From Cerrena zonata (taxonomy: Eukaryota; Basidiomycota; Agaricomycetes; Polyporales; Cerrenaceae), in contig JASBNA010000065.1 of assembly GCA_038087015.1 (NCBI GenBank), positions 62,001 through 126,000 on the forward strand: a DNA stretch of 64,000 bases, read 5' to 3'. Below the pieces are notes generated by a model that ran no database searches, was not told the DNA's origin, and was given only the letters and a program-made list of their open reading frames with translations. Positions 11,229 through 22,469 of this stretch are shown here, piece by piece. The position numbers were made by a program, and so were the translations under genes. Position 1 is the stretch's first letter. Each line of letters begins with the position of its first letter.

Positions 11229-12360
11229 ACGATATCTACTTTCCAACAGCCATGGCTAGTAGAGCAGTCAAGATTAGCAAGATCTCATCAGAATATCAGA
11301 GTTACTAGTACGTACCACATATTCGACATTAATCATTGATGCTATCAACGATGTTTTTGCTATATTCTTCCAACCATCACACTGCCCGGTACCAAATTTC
11401 TCACCAACTTTCATCTTCATCTCGTTCTCAACATTCCTTGCTAGGTCATCCAAGATTCCCCCAGAGATGAGTTTTCGGCCTGGAATCTGAGCACCGGGGA
11501 GCCAATGTGAAAACCACCAATGGACGTAGGGATGGTCAACAGCCCACCAAGCTGTGTTGGTCGCAATCAAGAGCATACACAACTCCGCTCGGAATTGTTC
11601 TTGAAGCTCATTCGACCACCTCAGTTTTGGTGGCGCGGCCACTTCGGCAAAGAAAGGTGTAGATGAAGTGCCCTCGCCTGAGGATGCACTGGAATCGAGC
11701 CGTGGACGTTTAGCCTGTGGTCCCATGTCTACACCATCAACCTGTAGTAATGGTAGCATGGGTGGGACAGAGGGCCCAGGTGTAAAAATAGGTGTGTCAA
11801 AAGTTACGAGTGTATTAATCCCAGATAGCCCTGGGAGAGGTGTACATGCACCTGATGCAATGGGTGTTGGAAGGTGCGAAGACGGTAGCATGGCATTGGG
11901 AATTTGGAGTGGTGCGAGAGGTGGATTACACGGGATTTCTGTTGAATTTGACACAGGGCCACGCTTTGTTTTTCTGGTGCGTGATTCTAACTCGCGTTCG
12001 GCGTCCTGACGTTTCGTTGAGTTCTCGAAATGGGGGCATGCCTTCACAAGGTGACGGAGCATCGTTTCAATCCGGCCACAAATCGGCTTCACAACTTGAG
12101 CATCTATGACTACATTTCATACAAGTAAGTATTTACTTCGACTCGTCTACATCTTAATACTTACCTTCTTTCCGGATAGTACTCTCATCACGAACAACCG
12201 TGCATCGACCTTCAGAGTGCGCCCTCTTGGCGGTGCTCTGGTGGGCTTTCGGAATCTGAGCGGTTGTGGGTTTCGACAGCGTGGTACCCTGTTGTACTGA
12301 CCATACTGATTGCACCTACATCTCCATCGGCACTCTCCTCCGATTCGTGTTGTCAATGTA

Positions 12361-12586
12361 ATGTATCCCCGCCTAGGTCTGAGCCTGACTCCATCTTCCC
12401 AAATTCACCCATCTTGTCTTTCCCATCTCCGAACCCAACTCCCGTCCATCCTGTATCATCTGTATAGTCGCTATCCACCCCACTCGATCCCAACTCCTGT
12501 CTTCACTTGTACTCTGAATACCTCACCGCCCTTAACGTATCCTCTGAAGAACCATACAAGTTACTTCTCAAACTCCTTCTTGCCAG
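12361..12586. other. Short C/T-rich spacer
   Basis: Pyrimidine-rich on the plus strand, between the hAT fragment and the protease 3' end. No gene supported. Confidence 0.4.
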
Positions 12587-13640
12587 TCAATAAGCAACAT
12601 CTTGGATGAGTTGATCATCCGTCTTGAGATCTTCACTGTCTTTCGGTCCACCACCGAGAGCATGTTCACATCGGTATCGTCTTCTGGGATATGCCCATCT
12701 TGCTGTGAATAGCACAAAACAGAGGGCGAAGAATCTGAGGAGACCGATGAGGGCTGCAATTCCGACAATAATTTTCTTTCCGCTCAAAGCGTCCATAGTG
12801 GATTTACCACCTTGTGCACCACCGTTTGCACTATTACCTGTTCCGAGGGGCTGTTTCAACACCCTAATGGTGTTGAACTCATCCAATGCAACTGTCGGGT
12901 CCGTCAAGCTCAACAACCCCAGTCGTGGTCTGATGAGAGAACTGATCGAACCACCGGATGAAGTAGATGCGGTGGCGTTGGGGAAGGTACCATTAGAATC
13001 AGGTTGGTCGTACGCCATGACGGTATACGTAGATCGCATGAAGGGAACACTGAGGATGATGTCTGCAATGGATTCGATGGCGGAGCCAGCTGGGTAAGCT
13101 TGGATGATGCCTATACAGGCTGTCGTTAGGTCTAGTGGATGCAGAGGGATTTCGGGACGGTTGTCGAGGGTGATGGTCATGTTGATAGGTGTTGTACAAT
13201 CGACGTAGTCTGTGAAACAATGTTAGAGCCATTTTTTTCTGGGAGATGAGAGAGTACCTACATTGTCCATCACTCCCTGGCCCAATTCCTAGTGCACCGT
13301 AGATTCCGTTCGCAATATCTGGAGTCACAAGGATGATTGGCATCCCCGAATCAACCACAGCAGTCGGTTGACCAATCGGTCCCCCACTCGCACTTGCACT
13401 CGTCAACCATACCGGTTTCGCCTCTCTGTTCACATACACCGTCAACGCACTAATCTCTGCCTTCCAATAAAAATCTCCACTCTGTTCATTCTGAAGGGCT
13501 GCATACTTGATTTGAGATGGGTCGCTGATGATACCCAACGGATGACAACTAATTCCGAGTAGGGAGGGGATTTTGTTCAAGCCGGGACATTTGAGAGCGA
13601 GTGAGAAGAAACGGCTGGAAGATGTGATTGGTGTGATACT
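12587..13640 (-). pseudogene. Pepsin-like aspartic protease (A1), 5'-truncated, C-terminal TM anchor
   Basis: Two exons: about 13640-13258 and 13210-12587, with an intron of about 47 bp reading GTAGGT...TTCACAG. The frame opens at a segment starting near SRFFSLALKCPGLNKIPSLL and continues through KYAALQNEQSGDFYWKAEIS to the second catalytic motif VVDSG, then a VDCTT disulphide-type segment. These are C-lobe features of the family. After a Ser/Asn-rich stretch, a hydrophobic segment (IIVGIAALIGLLRFFALCFV) precedes a short basic tail. That layout fits basidiomycete membrane-anchored aspartic proteases. The N-lobe with the first DTG motif and the signal peptide are absent upstream, where a stop closes the frame at about 13645. 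The copy is therefore a fragment unless the 5' exon lies far away. Confidence 0.75.
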
Positions 13641-13644
13641 GAAG

Positions 13645-14397
13645 AGTTGTCAAGCTTTCGTGAATCGCCTGACTGACTGAGTTGCTGGGAATGACAAGGC
13701 TCCATGATGTCAAGTTGGTAGGTCGGCATGATAGTCACAGTCTGAAAGGTGAATGCAAGTCTACGTCCTCAGTAGTATTCATAGCACATATGGACATTGA
13801 CGTGGGACGTCCATTGATGGCTTCGGACTTCATAAAGGGGGATCGACCCCATCCACTCGATTGACTGATATCGGATATGTAACTGAGTATCAAGATAGTC
13901 CATAAATCGGACTATCAGTTTATTAGTACATACGCTGTAACAACGGACTGAGTATATATGTAGTAGATCAATGACACGAAAAATAAGGACTGACATCCAC
14001 AAAGACACCTCGATCTTCTAGAGTACATGGGTCGATAAGTTCTGCATTGAGCATGAGAGCTCCTACCCTGCCGCAAGTCTCCTCATCAATTCCAAGTCAT
14101 ACGTTGGCTTTCATCGTCATCACTATCTTCCCCATTGGCAAGCCAGTGCCCGAGTCCCCGGTTGTAGTAATGACTTTCTGGATCGCTACAAGAGTCATCT
14201 TCTCACGAACTTGATCGGAAATATTGTATGAACTGAATGTTGGAGTAATTGAATCATTGGAGGTTTAGATATGCGTGAAAGAGCTATCCTCACTTAGTAC
14301 GACCTGAATGTTAACATTAAGCGTTCGGTATGAACACGCTAAGAACGTTGGTGCCTATCTCACAATGTTCACACGCAAATGTGGAGTCCTTAGTCAG
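13645..14397. other. Intergenic stretch, nothing recognised
   Basis: No conserved open frame. No sequence resembling the missing protease N-lobe was found on the minus strand here. Confidence 0.4.
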
Positions 14398-14461
14398 TAC
14401 TGGGTGGTAGACAGCAAATGAATCGGGCAAGCCAAGAGCCACGCAGGGGCATATTGTCGAG
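14398..14461. repeat. Dispersed repeat E, copy 1
   Basis: 64 bp starting TACTGGGTGGTAGACAGC is the reverse complement of 62182-62245 with one mismatch. A diverged relative is visible near 48283-48345. Part of an unidentified element. Confidence 0.8.
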
Positions 14462-14678
14462 TTTTACCAGCATAGGAATCGGCACTGAATCGGCGCGCCT
14501 CTACTAGGGCGTCCAGGTTCAGACTCCGCTGGACACCAGTCAGCCTCGGGTGAACAACTCGGATTGTCTTCATCCTGGGCTGTAGCTGACTCACCACCTC
14601 GGAGCATCATGGTACACTAATTTCTGGCAGTGTAAGGCCCTCTGTCGGAAGCTCCTCGATACTTCGAGTAGTTTCCTC

Positions 14679-14972
14679 TCAGTGGTTTCTAGCAGCAAGA
14701 ATGATTTCCATCTCTTTATCGTGGAGAACAACGTTCGATACCGTCCAACGCATCAACGTCGTCGCTGGTCTGTCATCTCCCCATCTTGAGTCTCTACGGC
14801 GGACGACGAATGACCCTTTACTTGGTTGCGTGTCCATTACCGGTGTCTCCCGTCCGCAATTTAATTCCCAATAGTATTGTCGCCTCATGTCCTTGTAGAT
14901 GCCCTCCTCAGGATGCGCCTTTCTACTCTCACTTTTTGGGGCTTTCTTGAAACTCATTGTATGTGATGTCAC
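14679..14972 (-). other. Open frame of unknown significance
   Basis: A 97-codon minus-strand frame opening with MTSHTMSFKKAPKSESRK, basic and polar, with no domain recognised. It lies between repeat E and the DUF6589-like gene and could be an exon of a lost gene. No supporting splice partner was found. Confidence 0.25.
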
Positions 14973-15379
14973 GTTATCTACATCGTCTTCCGCGACTGAT
15001 TAACTGCTCTGACTTTGCTCTAACTATGGAGTCCGATTGGGGCATTAGCCAACATTCTGCTCACATCTCTGTATCAAGTCATCAACCCGCTCCTGGGAAC
15101 ATCCTTGTGGCCTGTCCATAGTATTAGTCTCCCTTAGGCAGACTCTAGCAAGCTGAGACTTGCGAGTCTGCTGGCTGACGCGCCGCGTCATACGTACCCC
15201 CATATACCCTTTTTGGATATACCCTTTTTGGAGTTAATGTCATGTGGAGACGTTGCGCGCGTTGAGTTAGGCTTCGATCGTTTCAACACTTGACTCTTCA
15301 CCATAAAACTTATAATCTTCGAACCGTTCCTTCGATCCTATATATTGTTATAATGCTTTAGGTGTCTACTTATATATTT
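14973..15379. other. Upstream region of the DUF6589-like gene
   Basis: Contains a two-copy tandem of TATACCCTTTTTGGA near 15212-15237 and a TATATATT string at 15368. No gene recognised. Confidence 0.4.
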
Positions 15380-17365
15380 ATGACATGCACTCCAAGCCCT
15401 GAGCCTTCAAGGCACCCTGCTAGGACTCCGCTCTTGCCCATCCGGCCTACAAGCAATGAGACCTTTAGGTTTCATGGAAGAGAGCCTCGCTTCCGTGAGC
15501 CCATTATTTCTGGCTCTCCCGAAGGGTCCAATGTGTTCAGTGGTGGAGATGAGAACTCAGGTATGCCATTTATATTCACTTTATGCCTGTGAGTTGAAGC
15601 CCTCTTGTACTACAGCATCAGCTGCCATGTTCACAGGCTTCCATTACTCGTCAGGCACCCCCTTTGTAAAGCGAGCCCGCCAACGAGCTCATGTTGGCGA
15701 CCGCGCCTCTATTAACATTACACCCATTACCACGGACTCAACGACAACATCGCGCCCGAAACGAAAGCGACCACGAGTGGGTGAGGATCCACCACCACTT
15801 ACAAACTCGACTCCTGCTCCACATTCTTATGCCTCGTTCTCGCTCGAATGTAAAATCAACCGTGTGTTAGAGCTTTGTCAACATGTTGACCTCCCTTTCC
15901 ACACTTTTATCTATCAAATTTTTCGAACTCCAAACGCGGCTGATAAAGTCCATTGGACTGAAGATCCCGCCGTTACTTCCGTAAACGTGCAGGGACAGTC
16001 TCCCATTTCCTACGCAGAGAGTCTGGGCACATGCCTTCTCAATTGCTTGACCTCTGGATTAGACATACATATGGTCGCCTATATACGTGGTCATCGGAGA
16101 TGTTCTCGTTTTCCTATGTTCTCCTATACCTTACCATCCGTCCGATTAGGCACGCTCTCACGAGTTTTGCTCTACAGCTCATCGAACATGAGCTCATCTT
16201 GCAAGCCCGTCTTGCCGCCCAGCCAACATCTGGCCTCAACGTTCACCTTCCTACTGAGAAGACTCCGATGAGACCAGGTGTGCCCACCCTCGATTGGCGG
16301 AACTTAGGGAAACACACACATGCAACCATTGCCGGTATTCACCAACAGTTCCAGCCAGTATTATGGGGTCTACTCACTACGATTGTAACTGCGATTGCAA
16401 CACCAGATGGCTATCAAGTTGGAGAAGCAAAGCAGCGTGTGCGTCGTCCTGTTGTATGGTAAGCTATTCTAGCCTAATATACTTAGACCATGCTTATCTC
16501 GGTTTTATTTACCTTTAGGTTGTTACTACTGCTATCTCGAAACTCACGTTTAGTCGCTCACCTCATGCACGCCTTGGGCCGCTCTTGGAGGGATCATTCA
16601 ACATAATATCGAACGTACCTGACGATAAGTTTTGTTACGACTCGCGTGTGGGAAATACGCCGTCCTACAAGGTTCTTTTACACACACTATATAGCCTTTC
16701 AGTGCAGCCATCTCTTCAGATCATAGACCTTTGTCAAGATCCTAGTCGTTGGTTTTCGATCATTGCCGATAACTAGAGTAAATGCCGCCTTGGCCGTCCG
16801 CTAGATCCCTTGCTTGTGGAGGACAAAATGGCTCACTGAGATAATGTCATTACCTTTAAATGCAATGTGAGGGTGCACCAACAGTGTCTATCATGAATCC
16901 TGAAATATTTCTGGTATTGAAGCTCGGTTCATGATCATACTTAAGCTTCAACATAGCCTCCTTGAGCCCGTTTAATCAGTATTCTATTCAAGGTGCAAGA
17001 TAGGCCTAGTACTTCTGAGTCGTGCTCGTTGAAGTGAGAGGCCCGAAGAGTTACGGAAATCGTATTGAACCGGGTTACATGCAATAAGACCCAGCAGAGA
17101 GCCCTTGCAAGCAAGGCAACAAGAGAATGTCCAGAACTACATTCGTCGTCGCACATTTCGTTTAGGCCATGGTAATCATATGAACACAGGCATGGCTGGG
17201 ACAGTCTGGGTAGCCCCTCCCTCAGACATTGACCCTTCCAAGATCTTCGATTATGATCTTAAAGAGAAGCTCCGTGCAGCATCTCGACGTGATCGCCTAA
17301 CCACTACGAGATTCCTACGATTCATTGATCAAGATCATGTCCTTCGCCACCTGCATCTCCCATAG
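15380..17365 (+). pseudogene. DUF6589-type protein, frameshifted and interrupted
   Basis: Likely start ATG 15380. Introns are inferred at 15561-15615 and about 16459-16518. The N-terminus is Pro/Ser/Arg-rich with a basic patch. The conserved part follows: KINRVLELCQHVDLPFHTFI, then in another frame RAGTVSHFLRRESGHMPSQL and LIEHELILQARLAAQPTSGL, then VVTTAISKLTFSRSPHARLG and PSRWFSIIADN. The frame changes near 15965. At 16777 the ADN motif is followed by about 350 bp of unrelated sequence. The protein sense then resumes at about 17129 with VQNYIRRRTFRLGHGNHMNT, the expected continuation. The gene stops near 17365, short of the usual C-terminal half. DUF6589 proteins are abundant in agaricomycetes and associated with repeats; their function is unknown. 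Confidence 0.65.
16777..17128. mobile_element. Insertion of about 350 bp inside the DUF6589-like gene
   Basis: Defined by the interruption of a conserved protein block: the codons for ADN end at 16776 and the expected VQNY continues at 17129. No clear terminal repeats or target duplication were seen, so the element type is unknown. It contains stops in all frames. Confidence 0.5.
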
Positions 17366-17469
17366 CTATAGATCAGTCCTTCTTCGTGTGTAAAGGTCAC
17401 GAAAGGATGGGACAATCCTGTTGCGTGTAGTGTCCCAGATAGCGCGTAGCCATTCATCGGGTAAGTTGA

Positions 17470-17777
17470 CAGCCGTTTGCAGAATCCTAGCTCGCCCTGC
17501 CAGAAATCACGCTTATATAATGTTGATCATGACCCCACTTGCCGAAGAGCCTTTGCGCAAGAACCAGGAGTAAGAGTCCTCTTTCACTCGTGCTTTGAGC
17601 AGCAAACGAGTATTTAGTTATCTGCAAGGTCGAGCCAGCTTATTCCAGCAGCTTAGACGAGGTATAGAGGCTTTCAAGAGCGCAACACAAAATACGTGGG
17701 TGTCCTAAAGTGGTAATTTGGCACCACAGCTCCAACTCGTTTATTTTGGGGGCGAGCTAGGATTCTGCAAACGGCTG
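17470..17777. mobile_element. MITE, family F, copy 1
   Basis: Inverted termini of about 28 bp: CAGCCGTTTGCAGAATCCTA at the left and its complement at the right, followed by GCTCGCCC. The interior matches 45282-45591 along most of its length. Its right terminus overlaps the 3' end of the adjacent minus-strand gene. Confidence 0.85.
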
Positions 17778-19093
17778 GAAGCCTGTAAGATAAACAGAGA
17801 ATTTGTGCGGGGTATCAAGATCAAAGAAGTTGTCGATGACCATATTGATGACAGGTGTGGGTACAAACATTCCCGGAGTATAGAGACCCCCTGGGTTTGC
17901 TACACTGTTTATGTAGAGGTTGCTGTCAAGCTCCGTAAGGTATCGGCATACAAGCTCTTGATCCTCTCGGATCATTGCACCTTGAACACTCTCCTCATTC
18001 TCCAGTGGAACACCAATACCACGAGCTAATGCAACCTCAGCTGCATCTGCAGACACGCATCGGATGAAATCTTTAGCAGCAGTGATCATATCTCGTCGCG
18101 ACATTCCAGGTTGACACCCACTACAGAGACAAGAAGGGGTAACAGCAGGAGGATGGCGAGTACACGTATCACAAGTGCACAACAGTTGACCATAAGGTGG
18201 GTTATTGTACTGTCGATTTTGCTCCTCAGTCCGACACTTTGCCAAAAGTCGCTGAGCCATGCTGATATCAAGTGAACGATCAGGCCGTTTCCCAAGCTCC
18301 GGGTCATGCTTCCTTTTCCTAGCAGATTCATTCTCAGGTCCATTTTCCTCTTCATCGACCAGCTCGCGCGCGTCCTGCATTTTCTACCACATAGCTTCCG
18401 GTAGGACCACCCTCGACAGGTCGATACACAACTTGTTGTAGGAGACCCCCAATTTTAATAAAGTTTCCAGTCAAGGGGAGTGGTTTACGTCCATTCTTCC
18501 ATCGAACATTGGTTAGAAAGGACCTTTTGAATGGAAATGAACCCTCGTTGTGGAGGAGTGATGTCCATGGGTTAGGGATCATCGTAAATGTGGCTAATGA
18601 TGAATCGTGAGAGGTGACCGTCCCAGTACAGATTATGTATGGTGGAAAAGATACACTGGTAAGAGGAATTGCTGGTGTAGGCACTAAATGTAGAGAAGCA
18701 CGATTAAATCTGCATTCATATTCTCAGGATAATAAACATAACTCACATGAACAATATACCAATCAAGTCGTAATCTGCTTCATCACAAACACGAACAGAG
18801 GTGCCTGGATATAGACCCTTATATGCCTTTGTTTCATACTTCACAGTCTATTATATTAAGCGTCATCAAGCAAGCTATAATGAAAAGACATAAATACTCA
18901 CTGTCACTATAATCATGCATAGATTTGGACCATCAGTAAAAAATTGAATACCAAGGCTGTTGAAATAACAGAGTCCAGCAATGATCGCCCTCCCTTTATC
19001 GTTGATAGAGAACATCGGTGCATTGAAATAGACATAGGAACCATCAACGCGAGGATTCTCAAGAGGGGCTATACAGATAAGTTGAGCAGCCAT
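17757..19093 (-). CDS. Hypothetical protein with a possible OB-fold-like central domain
   Basis: Start ATG 19093. Exons 19093-18902, 18847-18747 and 18655 to about 18380 join with GT-AG introns. The first exon (MAAQLICIAPLENPRVDGSY) leads to a beta-rich middle (YIICTGTVTSHDSSLATFTM, then SFPFKRSFLTNVRWKNGRK and PLPLTGNFIKIGGLL), which reads like a nucleic-acid-binding OB-fold barrel. The fold call is inference. A one-base frame change near 18380-18400 is needed to continue into KRKHDPELGKRP and a Cys-rich segment (LLCTCDTCTRHPPAV). The last seven residues and the stop come from the MITE terminus at 17757-17777. The original C-terminus is therefore probably lost. Function unknown. A Helitron lies upstream. 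Confidence 0.45.
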
Positions 19094-19161
19094 GAGTCAT
19101 GGTGAGTGTAGAGATGTGGCAGTAGCAGTGGTGTTTGAGGTATATATATTCTACAAGATAC

Positions 19162-19956
19162 TATGGCGTCCCGTGTGCACTTTTATTCCTACACAAATAC
19201 CGTGAGTGTCTGTACAAACAAGCGAGTGTCCGTACAAACAAATTGATGTGCCCGTACAAACTCCCGGTGCACGATACAAACAAACGGTCCGCGGTACAAA
19301 CTCAAGAGAAAAGCGGCCACGTGGTCGATTACCTAAGCGTGGGAACCAGGAGTTTCTGCCTTATTGGGCTGCGAGGTGTCCATTAGGCGCCCATAGCAAT
19401 GATGATAAGATATGCCAGAGTGATCTGATTCCCATGGCCGAGTGGTTAGCTTCCCAGCACCAGGCTGTGGGTTCAACTCACAGCAACATCAAATTCGTTT
19501 TAAGACTTATGAAGGCTGCCTCTCTTGAGAAACAGAAGGTAGCTCATATTGGGCCTCCCTTACACTTGAAGGGTGTTTGACTCTCTCAGTAGGGGTGTTA
19601 TCCCTGAGAAAAATATTTTTGAGTTCATTTTGTACCTTTTCTTTGAGATTCCACAAAGAAATTGAAGGGTATCTTATCAAGGTCTTGCACTATGCCAAAG
19701 TAGAATTATAATAATAATAATTTATCGCAATAATGTGGGCGCCCAATGGACCCAATAAGGCAGAAACTCCTGGTTCCCACGCTTAGGTAATCGACCACGT
19801 GGCCGCTTTTCTCTTGAGTTTGTACCGCGGACCGTTTGTTTGTATCGTGCACCGGGAGTTTGTACGGGCACATCAATTTGTTTGTACGGACACTCGCTTG
19901 TTTGTACAGACACTCACGGTATTTGTGTAGGAATAAAAGTGCACACGGGACGCCAT
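19162..19956. mobile_element. Long-TIR DNA element (about 795 bp) enclosing a SINE-like unit
   Basis: The left arm (19162-19408) and right arm (19721-19956) are near-perfect inverted copies of about 240 bp. The sequence AAGATAC stands on both sides (19155-19161 and 19957-19963), a target duplication of 6-7 bp indicating recent insertion. Each arm holds five spaced GTACAAAC or ATACAAAC words, a typical arrangement of subterminal transposase sites. There is no transposase inside. TSD length is compatible with a hAT-like element. Confidence 0.85.
19409..19723 (+). mobile_element. tRNA-derived SINE-like unit
   Basis: Contains a pol III A box (TGGCCGAGTGGTTA, 19435-19448) and a B box (GGTTCAACTCA, 19470-19480) at tRNA spacing. 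The acceptor pairing is too poor for a working tRNA. It ends in a reiterated ATAATAATAATAATT tail at 19704-19723. A, B, body and short-repeat tail in this order are the hallmarks of a SINE. It occupies exactly the space between the two long inverted arms. Confidence 0.6.
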
Positions 19957-19963
19957 AAGATAC

Positions 19964-20500
19964 AGCTGTGCTCGACGAATATTCCAGACGAATTATTTTA
20001 TGATAGACTAAACTACTATATCAATACGCCCCCATCATTAATCCTCGTAACTTACATACTTTCTAGTTTCCTTTAAAGCGCAAACGCAATAAACCCCACC
20101 CTCCCCCTCCCTCCTGCCCCACTCACCGCCACCGGGACAGGCCCCCGTTCACACACACACACCCCTCCTCTTACTACGTTCCTGGGTCCACGCGTTCGCT
20201 TTCTTTTCTTTCTCCCTCGCCATGTGACTATGCCTCCAGTAGATATAGTATTTAACCACGACGGTAATGTCTTACATAGCCTCAGCAGCTGTACAAGACA
20301 ATAAACTTGATTAAAATAAAATAAAATATCAATACGCACATCAAACTCCAACTCTCCAGAACAACTGTAATGTTGCTTGAATACGACGGTATTCAAAGCC
20401 TTGAAATACCTTTCCTTCATCCAATTGTAAGCAAGGTAAGGACTGAAATTTCGAGTCGTCAGTAGCAAGATAGATACTTTGAAATCTGAATATTACTTGC
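19964..20500. other. Spacer downstream of the Helitron remnant
   Basis: Includes a C-rich tract (20096-20170) and AAAATAAAATAAAATA (20314-20330). The minus frame 20468-20073 has no domain signature. No Helitron 3' hairpin with CTRR end was identified. Confidence 0.35.
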
Positions 20501-20506
20501 TACTAA

Positions 20507-22469
20507 TCAAGCATTATACCACAGAGGTGATCGTTGTAAGGAAGCATTGACAATGTCTTCGCGTTCACCATGCGGAACAACAGGTACGATTTGCTGGAAA
20601 TCACCACCAAACACTGTAGTAATTCCACCAAATGGTCGATTCGTAGCGCGTATGCCACGAAGAGTTCGATCTACTGCTTCTGCTGCCCAACGATGCTGCA
20701 TAGTGATCTCGTCCCATATCAGCAAACAAACTAAACCGAGCATATCGGCGAGTTTGCTTTCCTTTAGAATGTGGCATGAGGAGTCACCGGTGAGGTTAGG
20801 GATGGAAATTGAGAACATAGAATGTGCAGTCCGGCCACCAGATAAGAGAAGTGCTGCAATGCCTGAGGAGGCCACACATAGGACAATCCCACCATCTCCA
20901 CAAATCTTGCTATAGACACCTAGTCTTCCCTGTCCCACCTGGACCATTTAGGAAGAATAACCTCCCTTCCGATTGTTCGAGTATGCTCTTTCCTGCGCTT
21001 TATTCATCTGCCGTACTCGTTCTTCTGCATTTCGATGTTCAGTGCTGCCAGCGTAGGCAAGCTGTTGCGTAATACAGTGATTATCAACCAGTTGACCCCA
21101 GTTATCTTGAGGTTCTGGAAGCCCAAGCTCACGTAATGCACGGCCTAATCGTAGAAGTAATTGCTAGAGAAGATAGAGGCTATAGTCGTAGATCTAGTCC
21201 TCCGATGAATGTGGACGTCTGAGAGTGGTGAGGCGATGGGCAAGATCATCACAAAACAATTCAGTCCATAGTAAATTTGGAGATGCCGGATTACAAAATG
21301 TGAGGATAGTAGTGAAAAGGCGACGCAGACTGCTGCTAGTTTGCATGTGAATAGCCTCCGCCAGGCATGTACGTCATTCACCATCATCGGCAAGTAATCT
21401 ACATGCTACACACGCCTCACGAAATGATGGATAGATTCTGTCATGGACAGTATGAAGGTCTGTAAATGAGCAGGGCCCACGAACAACCGTCAACACGATG
21501 CAAGAATCGATATCTTCAGGTGTTCAAAGTTTATGTTCTTCGGCGAAAAAGATCAGGAGATGCATGTGTTGCAAACCACTTTTTTGAAATTCAATGGTAT
21601 ACACACGAGCAACCATCCTTCCAAGGACACCATTCTTGAGAATGTCATCGAGAATTGCTTATTTCTCCATATGAAAGACCCGAGCAATCGAGTCAGCACG
21701 ATCTGAAGTTGTCTGCATACGTGGGAGCTCCCGTGTGATTTCTGGCCAATCAGGGTTACCTGTAACAGTCACAAAGACATCAATTTTGCGAAATTCACGA
21801 CCGATGGTCAGGTATCTTGAAATAATTGGTGCATTTGCAACCACAACCTCTAGTCCACTATATAGCGAGGCATGTATCTGTCCCTTGTTGTGACGATACC
21901 AGTTGAGCGTGTTCTGGTCTGCAGATACCCATGCATCAATAACGTATTGCTGAAACAACCAACCACCGTGGAGAATAGTTGAGAAATAATTTTCACGGAC
22001 TTGAAGCTGATATGCGTAGAAGTATTTGGGTTACACATCGCTCGCCACCACGCTCTGGCTGATGGAGTGGAATGTCGTTATGCCAGCCATGGTCGCTGTA
22101 TGAGAAAAGTAAGACATAATGCATATACTGGATGACCATCACTGATACGATGATGATATCGCGCGGATCATGTTCCTGCTCACCAGCACCAGGTAAAATG
22201 ACAGCTACTTCGTCAGCAGCAGGAAGGTTGTAGCGTCGGCGATCATCTCGTCAGGGGTTAAAATGAAGACATATAGTGAAGTCATCTTCACGGCCCTGAG
22301 CCTCTAAGATTTCTGCAGCATGCTTAAATACGGGAGCGTATTTGTGACAACGGGTGATAATGGATTGTAATTTCTCGAGCAGCTCGCGCTCAAGCTGATG
22401 TTCATCACCCACAGTCGTTGTCGAAGAGGCGAAAGATTGTCTATACGTACGACAGCACAATTCCGTCAT
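20507..22469 (-). pseudogene. Helitron Rep/helicase, degenerate
   Basis: Minus-strand order is that of a Helitron protein. The N-terminal region (KYAPVFKHAAEILEAQGRED, LPAADEVAVILPGAGEQEHD) is followed by the Helitron-like block (FQQYVIDAWVSADQNTLNWY, RKIDVFVTVTGNPDWPEITR). Next is the Rep HUH motif inside GLQHMHLLIFFAE (about 21574-21536). The PIF1-type helicase has Walker A GPGGTGKT (about 20945-20922), GIAALLLSGGRTAHSMFSI and Walker B LLIWDE. Stops and frame breaks occur near 22250, 22000, 21660, 21400, 21190 and 20950, and the frame ends at 20507 after RSPLW. The C-terminal helicase part is missing. Rolling-circle transposition would require an intact relative elsewhere. Confidence 0.85.

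Larger units (their letters stand above)
10745..12360 (-). pseudogene. hAT-family transposase, fragmented
   Basis: Reading from right to left, a short exon at about 12300-12170 precedes an intron at about 12165-12110. The main exon (12100-11315) contains a Cys/His segment (ETMLRHLVKACPHFENS, BED-finger-like), a low-complexity linker and a hAT-type block (TNTAWWAVDHPYVHWWFSHW, GGILDDLARNVENEMK, GTGQCDGWKN). A second block at about 10960-10780 gives DISALAKTADTLLEYVLKEI and VAWCTDASGESRKMR, with the Asp in the position typical of hAT catalytic cores. The C-terminal dimerisation domain is missing, and 350 bp of foreign sequence including an intron-bearing duplication (11049-11228) separates the blocks. 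The element is non-functional. Confidence 0.7.

Noticed and set aside
19432..19490. A functional tRNA gene
   Set aside because: A and B boxes are present, but acceptor and anticodon stems do not pair properly and a body with a repeat tail follows; a SINE-like unit fits better.
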